Of a stretch of DNA of 64,000 nt, positions 34,906 to 42,767 are shown in pieces. Position 1 is the first letter of the stretch. Every line of letters begins with the position of its first letter. The notes under the pieces are model-generated. The model was not told the origin of the DNA, did no database searches, and saw only the letters and a list, made by a program, of their open reading frames with translations. The DNA is taken from contig NZ_JAPENY010000001.1 of NCBI RefSeq assembly GCF_026341825.1, forward strand, positions 2,728,001 through 2,792,000, written 5' to 3'. The position numbers and the translations under genes were made by a program. This stretch comes from Streptomyces sp. NBC_00620. GTDB lineage: Bacteria; Actinomycetota; Actinomycetes; Streptomycetales; Streptomycetaceae.

Positions 34906-35060
34906 GGGCCGACTCCTTACGCTGCGTAACCTGTGCGGAATCTATGAATCCGTCACCTCTCCAATGTCGCACACTCCACGGATTCCGCTCCCGGGCGTAT
35001 GCCTGACCTCCCCGGTGCTCCTGCCCAGCCTCCGCTCGGCTATTCGTAACCTCCTCGCTC

Positions 35061-35077
35061 TTGCAAGAGGTTCGCAA
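35061..35077 (+). promoter_or_regulatory. Nur-box-like nickel operator
   Basis: TTGCAA, five bases, then TCGCAA. The Streptomyces Nur box is TTGCAA-N5-TTGCAA, so one base differs. It overlaps the probable -35 of the nikMN promoter, as expected for a nickel-responsive repressor. Confidence 0.7.
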
Positions 35078-35085
35078 CAAGGCGC

Positions 35086-35091
35086 TATCCT
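35086..35091 (+). promoter_or_regulatory. -10 element of nikMN, leaderless
   Basis: TATCCT, 6 nt before the GTG. There is no ribosome-binding site, so the message should begin at the start codon. Confidence 0.55.
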
Positions 35092-35097
35092 CGTACG

Positions 35098-36150
35098 GTG
35101 CATGTGCCTGACGGATTCATCAACGCCCCGGTCTCCGCGGTCACCGGAGTAGTCGCCGCCGGTGCCATCGCCGTGAGCCTCAAGGGGGCCCGCCGCGAGC
35201 TGGACGAGAAGACCGCGCCGCTCGCCGGCCTGGTCGCCGCCTTCATCTTCGCCGTACAGATGCTGAACTTCCCGGTCGCGGCCGGGACCAGCGGACATCT
35301 GCTGGGGGGTGCGCTGGCGGCGATACTCGTCGGCCCCTACACAGGGGTCCTCTGCGTCTCCGTGGTCCTGCTGATGCAGGGCATCCTCTTCGCGGACGGC
35401 GGTCTCACCGCGCTCGGCGTGAACATCACGGACATGGCGATCGTCACGACGGTCGTCGCGTACGCCGTCTTCCGCGGCCTGGTGAAGGTGCTCCCGCGCG
35501 GGCGCCGCTCCATCACGGCCGCCGCTTTCGTCTCCGCGCTCCTTTCCGTGCCGGCCGCCGCCGTCGCCTTCACCCTCATCTACGCGGTCGGCGGCACCAC
35601 CGACGTCTCGATCGACAAGGTCGCCACCGCCATGGTCGGCGTCCACATCCTCATCGGCCTCGGCGAGGCCGCGATCACCGCGCTCACGGTCGGCGCCGTC
35701 ATCGCCGTACGACCGGATCTCGTGTACGGCGCGCGGGGCCTGACCCAGCAGCTCAAGCTGCGCGTCAACGGCGAACTCGTCGACGCGCCCACGGCCGCCC
35801 CGGCCCCCGTCGCCGCCCGCACCTCCCACCGCAAGGTGTGGATCACCGGGCTCGTCGCCTCCCTGATCCTCGCCGGGTTCGTCAGCTTCTACGCCTCCGC
35901 CAGCCCCGACGGCCTGGAGAAGGTCGCCGAGGACCAGGGCATCGCCAAGGCGGCGAAGGAGCACGACGCAGCCGACTCCCCGCTCGCGGACTACGGAGTC
36001 AAGGACGTCTCGAACGCCCGGATCTCCGGCGGCCTCGCGGGCGTGATCGGTGTCGGCGTCACCGTCGTCGCGGGCACCGGAGTCTTCTGGGCCGTCCGCA
36101 GGCGCCGTACGGCCGATGCGCCCGAAGTGTCACGTTCGCAGGTCGCCTGA
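35098..36150 (+). CDS. nikMN: Nickel ECF transporter substrate component NikMN (fused CbiM-PDGLE)
   Basis: A 350-aa protein. The CbiM domain opens with MHVPDGFINAPV; the exposed Met-His start binds the metal in NikM. Seven or eight TM segments follow to about residue 225. The fused C-terminal part carries SPDGLEKVAEDQGI and ends with one TM (GVIGVGVTVVAGTGVFWAV), a PDGLE/NikN module. It captures Ni2+ (or Co2+) for an ECF complex with CbiQ and CbiO just downstream. The Nur box and leaderless promoter upstream favour nickel. GTG start chosen because the metal site requires His at position 2. Confidence 0.9.
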   Translation: MHVPDGFINAPVSAVTGVVAAGAIAVSLKGARRELDEKTAPLAGLVAAFIFAVQMLNFPVAAGTSGHLLGGALAAILVGPYTGVLCVSVVLLMQGILFADGGLTALGVNITDMAIVTTVVAYAVFRGLVKVLPRGRRSITAAAFVSALLSVPAAAVAFTLIYAVGGTTDVSIDKVATAMVGVHILIGLGEAAITALTVGAVIAVRPDLVYGARGLTQQLKLRVNGELVDAPTAAPAPVAARTSHRKVWITGLVASLILAGFVSFYASASPDGLEKVAEDQGIAKAAKEHDAADSPLADYGVKDVSNARISGGLAGVIGVGVTVVAGTGVFWAVRRRRTADAPEVSRSQVA

Positions 36151-36151
36151 C

Positions 36152-36913
36152 ATGGGCGCCGGCCACGCCCACAAGCTCTACCGGCACGGGCACTCGCCCG
36201 TGCACGCGCTGCCGCCGCACACCAAGCTCGCCGCCACCTTCGCCTTCGTGGTCGTGGTCGTCTCCACCCCGCGCGAGGCGATGTGGGCGTTCGCGCTGTA
36301 CGCCGTGCTCCTCGCGGGAGTCGCGTACCAGGCCCGGGTGCCCGCCCCCTTCCTGCTGAAGCGGCTGCTCATCGAGGTGCCGTTCGTCGCCTTCGCGGTG
36401 CTCATGCCGTTCGTGGCGGAAGGCGAGCGCGTCGACGTCCTGGGCATGTCGCTGAGCGTGAACGGCCTGTGGGGCGCCTGGAACGTCCTCGCCAAGGGAA
36501 CCCTGGGCGTCGCCGCCTCCGTACTCCTGGCCTCGACCACCGAACTGCGCGAACTGCTCCTCGGCCTCCAGCGGTTGAAGCTCCCACCGCTGCTCGTACA
36601 GATCGCGTCCTTCATGATCCGGTACGGCGATGTCATCACCGACGAGATGCGGCGGATGCGGATCGCGCGGGAGTCGCGCGGGTTCGAGGCCAGCGGGATC
36701 AAGCACTGGGGGGTGCTCGCGAAATCCGCGGGCGCGCTGTTCATCCGCTCCTACGAGCGCGGAGAGCGCGTGCATCTCGCCATGGTGAGCCGGGGGTACG
36801 CCGGTTCGATGCCGGTCATCGACGAGGCGACCGCGTCCCGGGCGCAGTGGTCGTACGCCTTCGCCCTCCCGTTCGCCGCCCTTGTCGTATGTCTGCTGGG
36901 ATGGATGCTGTGA
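36152..36913 (+). CDS. ECF transporter transmembrane component CbiQ/NikQ
   Basis: A 253-aa energy-coupling T component. It has a short N-terminal cytoplasmic segment, five or so TM helices and the two coupling motifs in the region MRRMRIARESRGFEASG and MVSRGYAGSMP (A-R-G type). It links the ATPase to NikMN. The ATG is one base past the NikMN stop, and the C-terminus overlaps the ATPase start, so the operon is tightly coupled. Confidence 0.88.
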   Translation: MGAGHAHKLYRHGHSPVHALPPHTKLAATFAFVVVVVSTPREAMWAFALYAVLLAGVAYQARVPAPFLLKRLLIEVPFVAFAVLMPFVAEGERVDVLGMSLSVNGLWGAWNVLAKGTLGVAASVLLASTTELRELLLGLQRLKLPPLLVQIASFMIRYGDVITDEMRRMRIARESRGFEASGIKHWGVLAKSAGALFIRSYERGERVHLAMVSRGYAGSMPVIDEATASRAQWSYAFALPFAALVVCLLGWML

Positions 36914-37659
36914 CCCCCTCTTTGGAAGTCTCCGGACTTGCCTTCGCCTACCCCGACGGGCATCAGGCCCTCTTCGGCGTCGACTTCACCGTCGGGCGCG
37001 GCGAGCGCGTCGCGCTGCTCGGGCCGAACGGCGCCGGCAAGACCACCCTCGTACTGCACCTCAACGGCATCCTGAACGGCGGCGCCGGGACCGTGACGGT
37101 GGCCGGACTCCCCGTCGGCAAGCGGCACATGGCCGAGATCCGGCGCAAGGTCGGCATCGTCTTCCAGGACCCGGACGACCAGCTGTTCATGCCGAGCGTG
37201 CGCGAGGACGTCGCCTTCGGACCGGCCGCGGCCGGGATGAAGGGTGCCGAGCTGGAGGAGCGTGTCCGTACGGCGCTTGAGCAGGTCGGCATGGCGGACT
37301 TCGCCGACCGCCCGCCGCACCACCTCTCCTTCGGGCAGCGGCGCCGGGTCGCCGTGGCCACCGTCCTCGCGATGGAGCCGGAGATCCTCGTCCTCGACGA
37401 GCCCTCATCCAACCTCGACCCCGCCTCGCGCCGCGAACTCGCCGACATCCTGCGGTCGTTGGACGTGACCGTCCTGATGGTCACGCACGACCTGCCGTAC
37501 GCCCTCGAGCTCTGCCCCCGCGCCCTCATCCTCAGCGACGGCGTGATCGCGGCCGACGGCAAGACCGGCGAGCTGCTCTCCGACGACGAGCTGATGCGCA
37601 GCCACCGCCTGGAGCTGCCCTTCGGGTTCGACCCGCGCTCCGTGACCATGGGCGCGTGA
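36901..37659 (+). CDS. ECF transporter ATPase CbiO/NikO
   Basis: A 252-aa ABC ATPase. Walker A LLGPNGAGKTTLVLHLNG, Q loop IVFQDPDDQLFMPSVREDVA, signature LSFGQRRRVAVATVLAMEPE, Walker B ILVLDEPSSNLDP and the switch His in VTHDLPYAL are all complete. One ATPase serves the complex as a homodimer. Starts at ATG 36901 or GTG 36910, both overlapping the upstream stop. A 21-bp tandem duplication covers its stop codon. Confidence 0.9.
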   Translation: MDAVTPSLEVSGLAFAYPDGHQALFGVDFTVGRGERVALLGPNGAGKTTLVLHLNGILNGGAGTVTVAGLPVGKRHMAEIRRKVGIVFQDPDDQLFMPSVREDVAFGPAAAGMKGAELEERVRTALEQVGMADFADRPPHHLSFGQRRRVAVATVLAMEPEILVLDEPSSNLDPASRRELADILRSLDVTVLMVTHDLPYALELCPRALILSDGVIAADGKTGELLSDDELMRSHRLELPFGFDPRSVTMGA

Positions 37660-37686
37660 CGAACGACCATGGGCGCGTGACGAACC
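37645..37686. repeat. 21-bp tandem duplication across the cbiO stop
   Basis: Unit ACCATGGGCGCGTGACGAAC plus one base, twice. The first copy holds the real stop, and the second is a non-coding copy of the last codons. Confidence 0.9.
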
Positions 37687-37839
37687 GGGCGGATCGGTCC
37701 GAGAATCCCCGCTGACCTGCGCCGACCTCGGGTTACCCGCGGTTTCTACCCCCTGGTAACAAGGTGTCGCGTGTCAGTCGATACCTTGAGCGGGATGCAC
37801 TTGCACACTTGTGCCGCCCGCCCCGGGGGAGGTCCCGCC

Positions 37840-38286
37840 ATGATCGACGGCACCGCTGTCGACACCCGCCCGACGAAGATCATGTACGTCGCAGAGGCCA
37901 CCGCCCACGGCGGCCGGGACGGCTATGTCACCAGTCAGGACGGCCAGCTCGAACTGAAGGTCGCGATGCCGCCGGCTCTCGGCGGGGACGGCAACGGCAC
38001 GAACCCGGAGCAGCTGTTCGCGGCCGGCTACAGCGCCTGCTTCCACAACGCGCTGGTGATGGTGGGCCGCCGCTCCGGCTTCGACCTCTCCGGCTCCACG
38101 GTCGCCGCGAAGGTCGGCATCGGCCCCAACAAGCGGCGCGGATACGGCCTCGCGGTCGCCCTGAGCGTCTCGCTCCCCGTCGTCGACCAGGACGTCGCCG
38201 CCAAGCTCGTGGACGAGGCCCACGACGTCTGCCCGTACTCCAACGCCACCCGCGGCAACATCGAGGTCACGATCCTGCTGGGCTAG
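37840..38286 (+). CDS. Organic hydroperoxide resistance protein (Ohr/OsmC family)
   Basis: A 148-aa thiol peroxidase. Two catalytic Cys are present: AAGYSACFHNAL and HDVCPYSNATR, the Ohr-type second motif. N-terminal YVAEATAHGGRDGYV and NPEQLF are family marks. It detoxifies organic peroxides using a lipoyl system. The ATG at 37840 has GGGGGAGG before it. No OhrR-type MarR gene is adjacent. A GTTACC/GGTAAC inverted repeat about 100 bp upstream could be a regulator site. Confidence 0.9.
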   Translation: MIDGTAVDTRPTKIMYVAEATAHGGRDGYVTSQDGQLELKVAMPPALGGDGNGTNPEQLFAAGYSACFHNALVMVGRRSGFDLSGSTVAAKVGIGPNKRRGYGLAVALSVSLPVVDQDVAAKLVDEAHDVCPYSNATRGNIEVTILLG

Positions 38287-38331
38287 GACCTGTCCGGCCG
38301 ATCACGGTGGCGGAAGCAGCGGCGCCCTGCA

Positions 38332-38403
38332 AGTACCTGTTTCTTCGCGATTGGGAGTACCTCTTTCTTCACGACGGGGAGTGCGTGTTTCTTCGCGACG
38401 GTG
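38332..38403. repeat. 24-bp tandem repeat, three copies
   Basis: Units at 38332, 38356 and 38380, all 24 bp, plus a partial fourth (AGTGCGTG). Consensus AGTRCSTSTTTCTTC followed by RCGAYKGKG. It encodes an 8-residue repeat on either strand (E-Y/C-L/V-F-L-H/R-D-G on plus). It lies between ohr and the TnpB-like gene, with no gene called. Confidence 0.9.
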
Positions 38404-38497
38404 AGTGCGTGAGAGGCACTCGTCCGAAGCATCGTGGTGCAACTGTCGGTCTGCCAGAACACGGATCGTCCGTTGGTTGTGTTGCTGTTGTGGGACG

Positions 38498-38517
38498 CCC
38501 GGGGATCGCTCCCCGGG
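38498..38517 (-). terminator. hairpin 1 after TnpB-like gene
   Basis: CCCGGGGA-TCGC-TCCCCGGG, 35 bp past the stop. Either a terminator or part of the 3' RNA scaffold. Confidence 0.5.
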
Positions 38518-38522
38518 GGTGG

Positions 38523-38540
38523 CACCGGCGTCAGCCGGTG
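38523..38540 (-). terminator. hairpin 2 after TnpB-like gene
   Basis: CACCGGC-GTCA-GCCGGTG, 12 bp past the stop. Its 4-nt loop is the same GTCA/TGAC as that of the IS605 end hairpin at 47.3 kb. Confidence 0.5.
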
Positions 38541-38551
38541 TCTTCTCGCTT

Positions 38552-40303
38552 CTACGCCCCCTGCCCGGGAGCCTTGCGGGCTCTGGGACTTCCGGGGGCT
38601 CGGCGAGCGTTTTGGGTCTCCCCCCTATCGGAGGCGACCGTCTCGAGCTGTCTGTGCGCCGCGTCGACGATGTTCGCGGTGCTGTTCTGGTGCCGGTGTA
38701 CGACCGCACCGCACGAGGGGCAGTGGAACGTGCTGCACGAAGGGTCGGAGCTCGGGTTTCGCTTCTTGCACTTCGCGCAGGTGCTGGTGACGGGCTCGCC
38801 CTGGTCGAGGACGACGAGCTGCGAGCCGTACCAGGCGGTCTTGTACGCGAGCTTCTTGCGCAGGTTGCCCAGACCGGCGTCCAGGAGGTGCCGGTTGGTT
38901 GTGAGGTCCAGGTCTTCGATCGCCACGTGCGTGAATCCGGTGGCGAGCTTCTTGGACAGGCCGTGCAGGTACGAGGCGCGTCGCACGGTGATCTGCTGGT
39001 GGACGCGGGAGACCCGGGCGGTGGCCTTCCTCCATCGCCCCGACCCCTGTTGACAACGGGACATCGCACGCTGGGCCTTCGACAGCTTGGCCAGGCTGTC
39101 GGCAAGCAGAGGGGGGTGCTGTACGAGGGCGGTGGCGGGGTCGGCCGGGTCGAGGGGGCTGGACAGGGCGGCCAGGTAGTGGGAGCCGAGGTCGACGCCG
39201 ACGAGCCCGCCGGCGCGCTGGCGGGCGGTGGGGCGGCCGATCCGCTCGACGCGTCCGCCGTTCTCGGCGGCTTCCTCGGCCGGGGTGCGGCTCAGGTACG
39301 GGGTGCGGGTGCCGTCGTCGTGGACGTGCTCCCACAGCATGGGCACGTTCTGCTGCACCTTGGCCAGCACGGAGGCGTACCAGCGGTGGCCGCCGCGGGT
39401 GACGGTCACGGACTGGATGACGGCCTGCCCGCCGTCCACGAGCAGCGCGAGGCGCTTGCCGGAGTTGTGGATGCGGATGCTGCCCAGGCCTGGCATCACC
39501 AGGCGCCGGTAGCCCTCCAGGCGGATGATCGGCCTCTTCACGTCATGGAAGAGAGTGAACGATTCTGCGTGGCCCTTCTTCTTGAAGCGGGGGTATCCGT
39601 GGCGCTGACCGGCGTGGCGGCCGGCGAGCGAGTCCTGCCAGTGGTTCCAGGCGACCTGGGCGCGGTCGAAGCCGGAGGTGAAGCAGTACACGTTGACCTC
39701 CCTCCACCAGGGGCTGCCGCGCTGCTCCTTGGGCAGATCCCGTTCCACCCGCCACAGGGCGCTGGTGTCGGTGGCGGTCGGTGTGCGGAAACCGGCACTG
39801 AACGCCTTGGTCTTGAGCGCGTTCACCGTGGCACGGGCTTCGGCCAGGAGCTCGCGTTCACGGGTGGTTTCGGCGGCGTCCGCGCGGACGGCGACCAGCC
39901 GGTGGACGAGGGTCTCCTGCCCGGCCGGGGGCTGCATCTCGGGCAGCGGCGGCTTGCCGGCGATGGTGAGCGTGAGGTTCTTGCGGTGGTGGTCCCACAC
40001 CTTGATGCGGTCGGTGAGCTCGGCGCCGTCGGCCTTGATCCGCTGCTTCGCCTCGGCTTCACTCAGCCCCGCCTCGAGGTAGGCGGTCCGGCGATCGGCC
40101 CATGCCTGGTGGGCCTGGGTCTTCTTGGCCAGGGCGTAGTTGTAGGCCCACCGGCAAGCGCCGGCGTAGCGGGACAGGGCGGCACGCTCGGCGTCGGAGG
40201 GGTCCAGGGCGAACCGGTACGCCCGCAACACCTCCGTTCTGGGCATGGTCGCGGCCGCGGGGCCGTGCCCTGGCTCTGCGGAATTGGATTTCGCCGCCAC
40301 GCG
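38552..40303 (-). CDS. TnpB-like RuvC protein lacking the third catalytic Asp
   Basis: A 583-aa TnpB family protein. Its N-terminal domain (RAYRFALDPSDAERAALSRY, ACRWAYNYALAKK) carries large insertions. RuvC-I is VGVDLGSHYLAAL (Asp371), RuvC-II is HVAIEDLDL (Glu463) and the zinc ribbon has TCAKC..CPSC. In RuvC-III the expected DRDxN is VHRHQNSTANI, so the catalytic Asp is His538. The complete tnpB at 47.4 kb keeps HDRDHN. No tnpA lies beside it. It may be a decayed or repurposed RNA-guided protein. The GTG at 40303 has GGAGG 10 nt upstream. The leader and first codons look copied from the divergent XRE gene. Confidence 0.8.
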   Translation of the reverse strand, partial: RVAAKSNSAEPGHGPAAATMPRTEVLRAYRFALDPSDAERAALSRYAGACRWAYNYALAKKTQAHQAWADRRTAYLEAGLSEAEAKQRIKADGAELTDRIKVWDHHRKNLTLTIAGKPPLPEMQPPAGQETLVHRLVAVRADAAETTRERELLAEARATVNALKTKAFSAGFRTPTATDTSALWRVERDLPKEQRGSPWWREVNVYCFTSGFDRAQVAWNHWQDSLAGRHAGQRHGYPRFKKKGHAESFTLFHDVKRPIIRLEGYRRLVMPGLGSIRIHNSGKRLALLVDGGQAVIQSVTVTRGGHRWYASVLAKVQQNVPMLWEHVHDDGTRTPYLSRTPAEEAAENGGRVERIGRPTARQRAGGLVGVDLGSHYLAALSSPLDPADPATALVQHPPLLADSLAKLSKAQRAMSRCQQGSGRWRKATARVSRVHQQITVRRASYLHGLSKKLATGFTHVAIEDLDLTTNRHLLDAGLGNLRKKLAYKTAWYGSQLVVLDQGEPVTSTCAKCKKRNPSSDPSCSTFHCPSCGAVVHRHQNSTANIVDAAHRQLETVASDRGETQNARRAPGSPRARKAPGQGA

Positions 40304-40378
40304 CGCCATACCTCCGGTTCCAAGTCGCTGTGCTGGGCCGCAGGTTGCCACGGGGCAAGGCTTGCTTGTCACGCGCCA
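40274..40378 (-). repeat. copy of XRE leader/start region (inverted relative to 40526)
   Basis: About 100 bp from GGCGCGTGAC to the first codons of the TnpB-like gene align with 40526-40628 on the plus strand. Shared landmarks are a GCAAG/CAAGC start, AGCAC, ACTTGGA, CCGGAGGT and CGTGGCGGCGAA. One base is inserted just before the start codon. Confidence 0.75.
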
Positions 40379-40603
40379 TACCGTCCTGATCACAGGCAGC
40401 TGAAAAGGACTCTTACGCTGGCATTTGCCGTTCGAGGTTCAGGTGTCGCGCCAGTTCGGGGTGGATCCGCGGGTGAGGCGTGGCATGGGCACGGTCCGTT
40501 TTTGGAGCGCTGCGAAGAAGACGGCATGGCGGATGATCAACAAGCTTCGTTCCATGGCAATCTCCGGGTCAGCACGATGACTTGGAGCCGGAGGTGGACC
40601 GCC

Positions 40604-41473
40604 GTGGCGGCGAACAGTAATCCCACGGTCAGAAAGCGCCGCCTGGGAGCCGAACTCCGCCGGCTCCGTCAGGCCAGCGGGCTGAAGAGCACAGAAGCGG
40701 CCGAGCGGCTCATGGTTTCCCAGCCCAAGATCAGTCACATGGAGAACGGCCGCCGCACCGCCAGCCCCCGCGATGTGCGCGATCTGTGCGCGATCTACGG
40801 AGTGACGGACCAGCAGGTCATCGACTCACTCATGCGGATGGCCAAGGAATCCGGCCAGCAGGGCTGGTGGAACGTCTACGGCGACATTCCCCAGAGCGTC
40901 TATGTCGGCCTGGAGGCGGACGCCGCCACCGTCCACGCATACGAGCCCATGGTGATCCCCGACCTGCTGCAGACCCCCGCCTACGCCCACGCCGTCATTG
41001 CGGAAACGATCCCTCTGCTCACTACCGAACAGGCCGCCACCCGCCTCAAGGTGCGGCTACGCCGTCAGCACCGGATCTACGACCCGGCCCGCCCCCTGCG
41101 CCTTTGGGCCATCGTGGACGAATCGGCACTGCGCCGCGTCGTCGGCGGCCCGGACATCATGCGCGAACAACTGGAGCACCTGAACACACTCGGCGCGGAG
41201 CCCCACATCACCGTGCAGGTCCTCCCGTACACCGTGGGCGCTCATCCGGGCCTCGGAGGACGGTTCTGCATCCTGAGGTTCGCCGACAGCCCCGAGGCAG
41301 TGGTGCACCTGGAACGCTTCACCAGCGATCTCTACCTGGAGAAACCATTCGACGTGCAGCACTACAGCGTGATGTACGACCACCTCCAGGCCCAGGCCCT
41401 CGAATCCGACAGCAGCCGCGACTTCATCACCGACGCCACCAAGTCGTACATCGGCGCAGAGAGCCGGGCCTGA
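40604..41473 (+). CDS. XRE/DUF5753 regulator
   Basis: A 289-aa regulator. The HTH is RRLGAELRRLRQASGLKSTE then AAERLMVSQPKISHMENGRR; the DUF5753 domain is QSVYVGLEADAATVHAYEPM, VIPDLLQTPAYAHAVI and PYTVGAHPGLGGRFCILRF. GTG 40604 is chosen because GGAGG lies 9 nt upstream and family proteins start with this VAANSNPTVR sequence. An upstream ATG at 40526 is in frame. No DUF397 gene follows. Its 5' region is nearly repeated in front of the divergent TnpB-like gene. The next gene (41607) is unrelated in type. Confidence 0.85.
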   Translation: MAANSNPTVRKRRLGAELRRLRQASGLKSTEAAERLMVSQPKISHMENGRRTASPRDVRDLCAIYGVTDQQVIDSLMRMAKESGQQGWWNVYGDIPQSVYVGLEADAATVHAYEPMVIPDLLQTPAYAHAVIAETIPLLTTEQAATRLKVRLRRQHRIYDPARPLRLWAIVDESALRRVVGGPDIMREQLEHLNTLGAEPHITVQVLPYTVGAHPGLGGRFCILRFADSPEAVVHLERFTSDLYLEKPFDVQHYSVMYDHLQAQALESDSSRDFITDATKSYIGAESRA

Positions 41474-41606
41474 GCACCGGCGAGCGGGGGATGTCACGGC
41501 CACCTCGCGTCTCCGCCGTGATCGGCTGGACAGGTCTGGGAATCGCGACCTCTACGTGCGTGTTGCACGCACTGTTGGCAGGTGTGCGGCGACAGGGAGT
41601 ACGGGC

Positions 41607-42767
41607 GTGGACGTGAACGGCACAGTGGCCGAGGGCTTCGAGCCGGTCAGGGAGGCGTTCGCAGCGAACTTCGAGGTGCTCGGGGACCGGGGTGCCGCTG
41701 TCGCCGTGTACCGCGACGGGCACAAGGTCGTCGACCTGTGGGGCGGCACGCGGGACGTCGACGGCACCGAGCCCTGGGAGCGGGGCACCGCGCAGATCAT
41801 GCGCTCGGCGACGAAGGGCGTGGCCGCCGCCGTACTGCTCATGCTGGCCGAGCGCGGTCAGCTGGACCTCGACGCCCCGGTCGGCGCGTACTGGCCGGAG
41901 TTCAAGGCGCGGGGCAAGGAACGGACGCTCGTACGGCATGTCCTCGCGCACCGGGCCGGCGTACCCGTCCTCGACCGCCCGCTGACGCCGGCCGAGGCGG
42001 CGGATCCCGGTCTCGGGGCCGCTGCGGTGGCCGCGCAGGCGCCCGTGTGGGAGCCGGGCGCGGACCACGGGTACCACGCGCAGACGTACAGCTGGCTGAC
42101 GGGGGAGCTGGTGCGGCGGGTGACCGGGCGCTCGATCGGTGACTGGATCGCCGACGAGATCTCCCGGCCGCTGGGCCTCGACCTGTGGGTCGGGCTGCCG
42201 GACGCGGTGGCGGGGCGCGTGGGGAAGGTCGGACAGATCGAGGCCCCGTCCGCGGCGGGCGGTCTGCGGACCCGGCCCAAGCGGTCGGTCTCCGAGGCGT
42301 ACGCGGATCCCTCCTCGCTGACCCGCCGCGCCTTCGCCGCGATCACTCCGCTGCCGGACGAGAACGACGCCGCGTACCGGGCGGCCGTCCTCCCCGCCTC
42401 CAACGGGATCGCCACGGCGGAGGGCCTCGCGCGCTTCTACGCCTCGCTGATCGGGGAGGTGGACGGGGTGCGGCTGTTCTCGCCGGCCACCGTCTCGGCG
42501 GCCCGCACGGAACACTCCGCAGGCCCCGACCGCGTCCTGGTCGTCAGCACCCGCTTCGGACTCGGGTACATGCTGCACGGCAGCGCGTCCCCACTGCTTG
42601 GCGGCGGCTCCTTCGGCCACCCCGGCCGGGGCGGCGCCCTCGGCTTCGCCGACCCCGAGTCCGGGATCGCCTTCGGGTATGTGACGAACGGCTTCCGCAA
42701 GAGCGTGACGGCGGATGCGCGGGCGCAGGCGTTGGTAGGGGCGGTGCGGGCGGCTACGGCGCGCTGA
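41607..42767 (+). CDS. Serine hydrolase (beta-lactamase/EstB family)
   Basis: A 386-aa penicilloyl-serine-type hydrolase. The nucleophile lies in MRSATKGVAAAVLL (S-x-x-K), Tyr in DHGYHAQTYSWLTGELV, and the third motif is HPGRGG near the C-terminus. There is no signal peptide, which suggests a cytoplasmic esterase (EstB-like) rather than a periplasmic beta-lactamase. The GTG has GGGAG 7 nt upstream. Its 3' end overlaps the convergent SRPBCC gene by 14 bp, so transcripts must overlap. Confidence 0.88.
   Translation: MDVNGTVAEGFEPVREAFAANFEVLGDRGAAVAVYRDGHKVVDLWGGTRDVDGTEPWERGTAQIMRSATKGVAAAVLLMLAERGQLDLDAPVGAYWPEFKARGKERTLVRHVLAHRAGVPVLDRPLTPAEAADPGLGAAAVAAQAPVWEPGADHGYHAQTYSWLTGELVRRVTGRSIGDWIADEISRPLGLDLWVGLPDAVAGRVGKVGQIEAPSAAGGLRTRPKRSVSEAYADPSSLTRRAFAAITPLPDENDAAYRAAVLPASNGIATAEGLARFYASLIGEVDGVRLFSPATVSAARTEHSAGPDRVLVVSTRFGLGYMLHGSASPLLGGGSFGHPGRGGALGFADPESGIAFGYVTNGFRKSVTADARAQALVGAVRAATAR

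Noticed and set aside
38332..38403. possible CRISPR array
   Set aside because: The repeats are contiguous, with no spacers, and no cas genes are near.
38283..38525. 80-aa minus-strand frame with KKxxLP repeats behind the TnpB-like gene
   Set aside because: The frame is a by-product of the 24-bp repeat. It has no ribosome-binding site, and the plus strand encodes an equally open repeat.
41607..42767. secreted beta-lactamase giving antibiotic resistance
   Set aside because: There is no signal peptide, and the motif set fits EstB-type esterases better than class A or C beta-lactamases.
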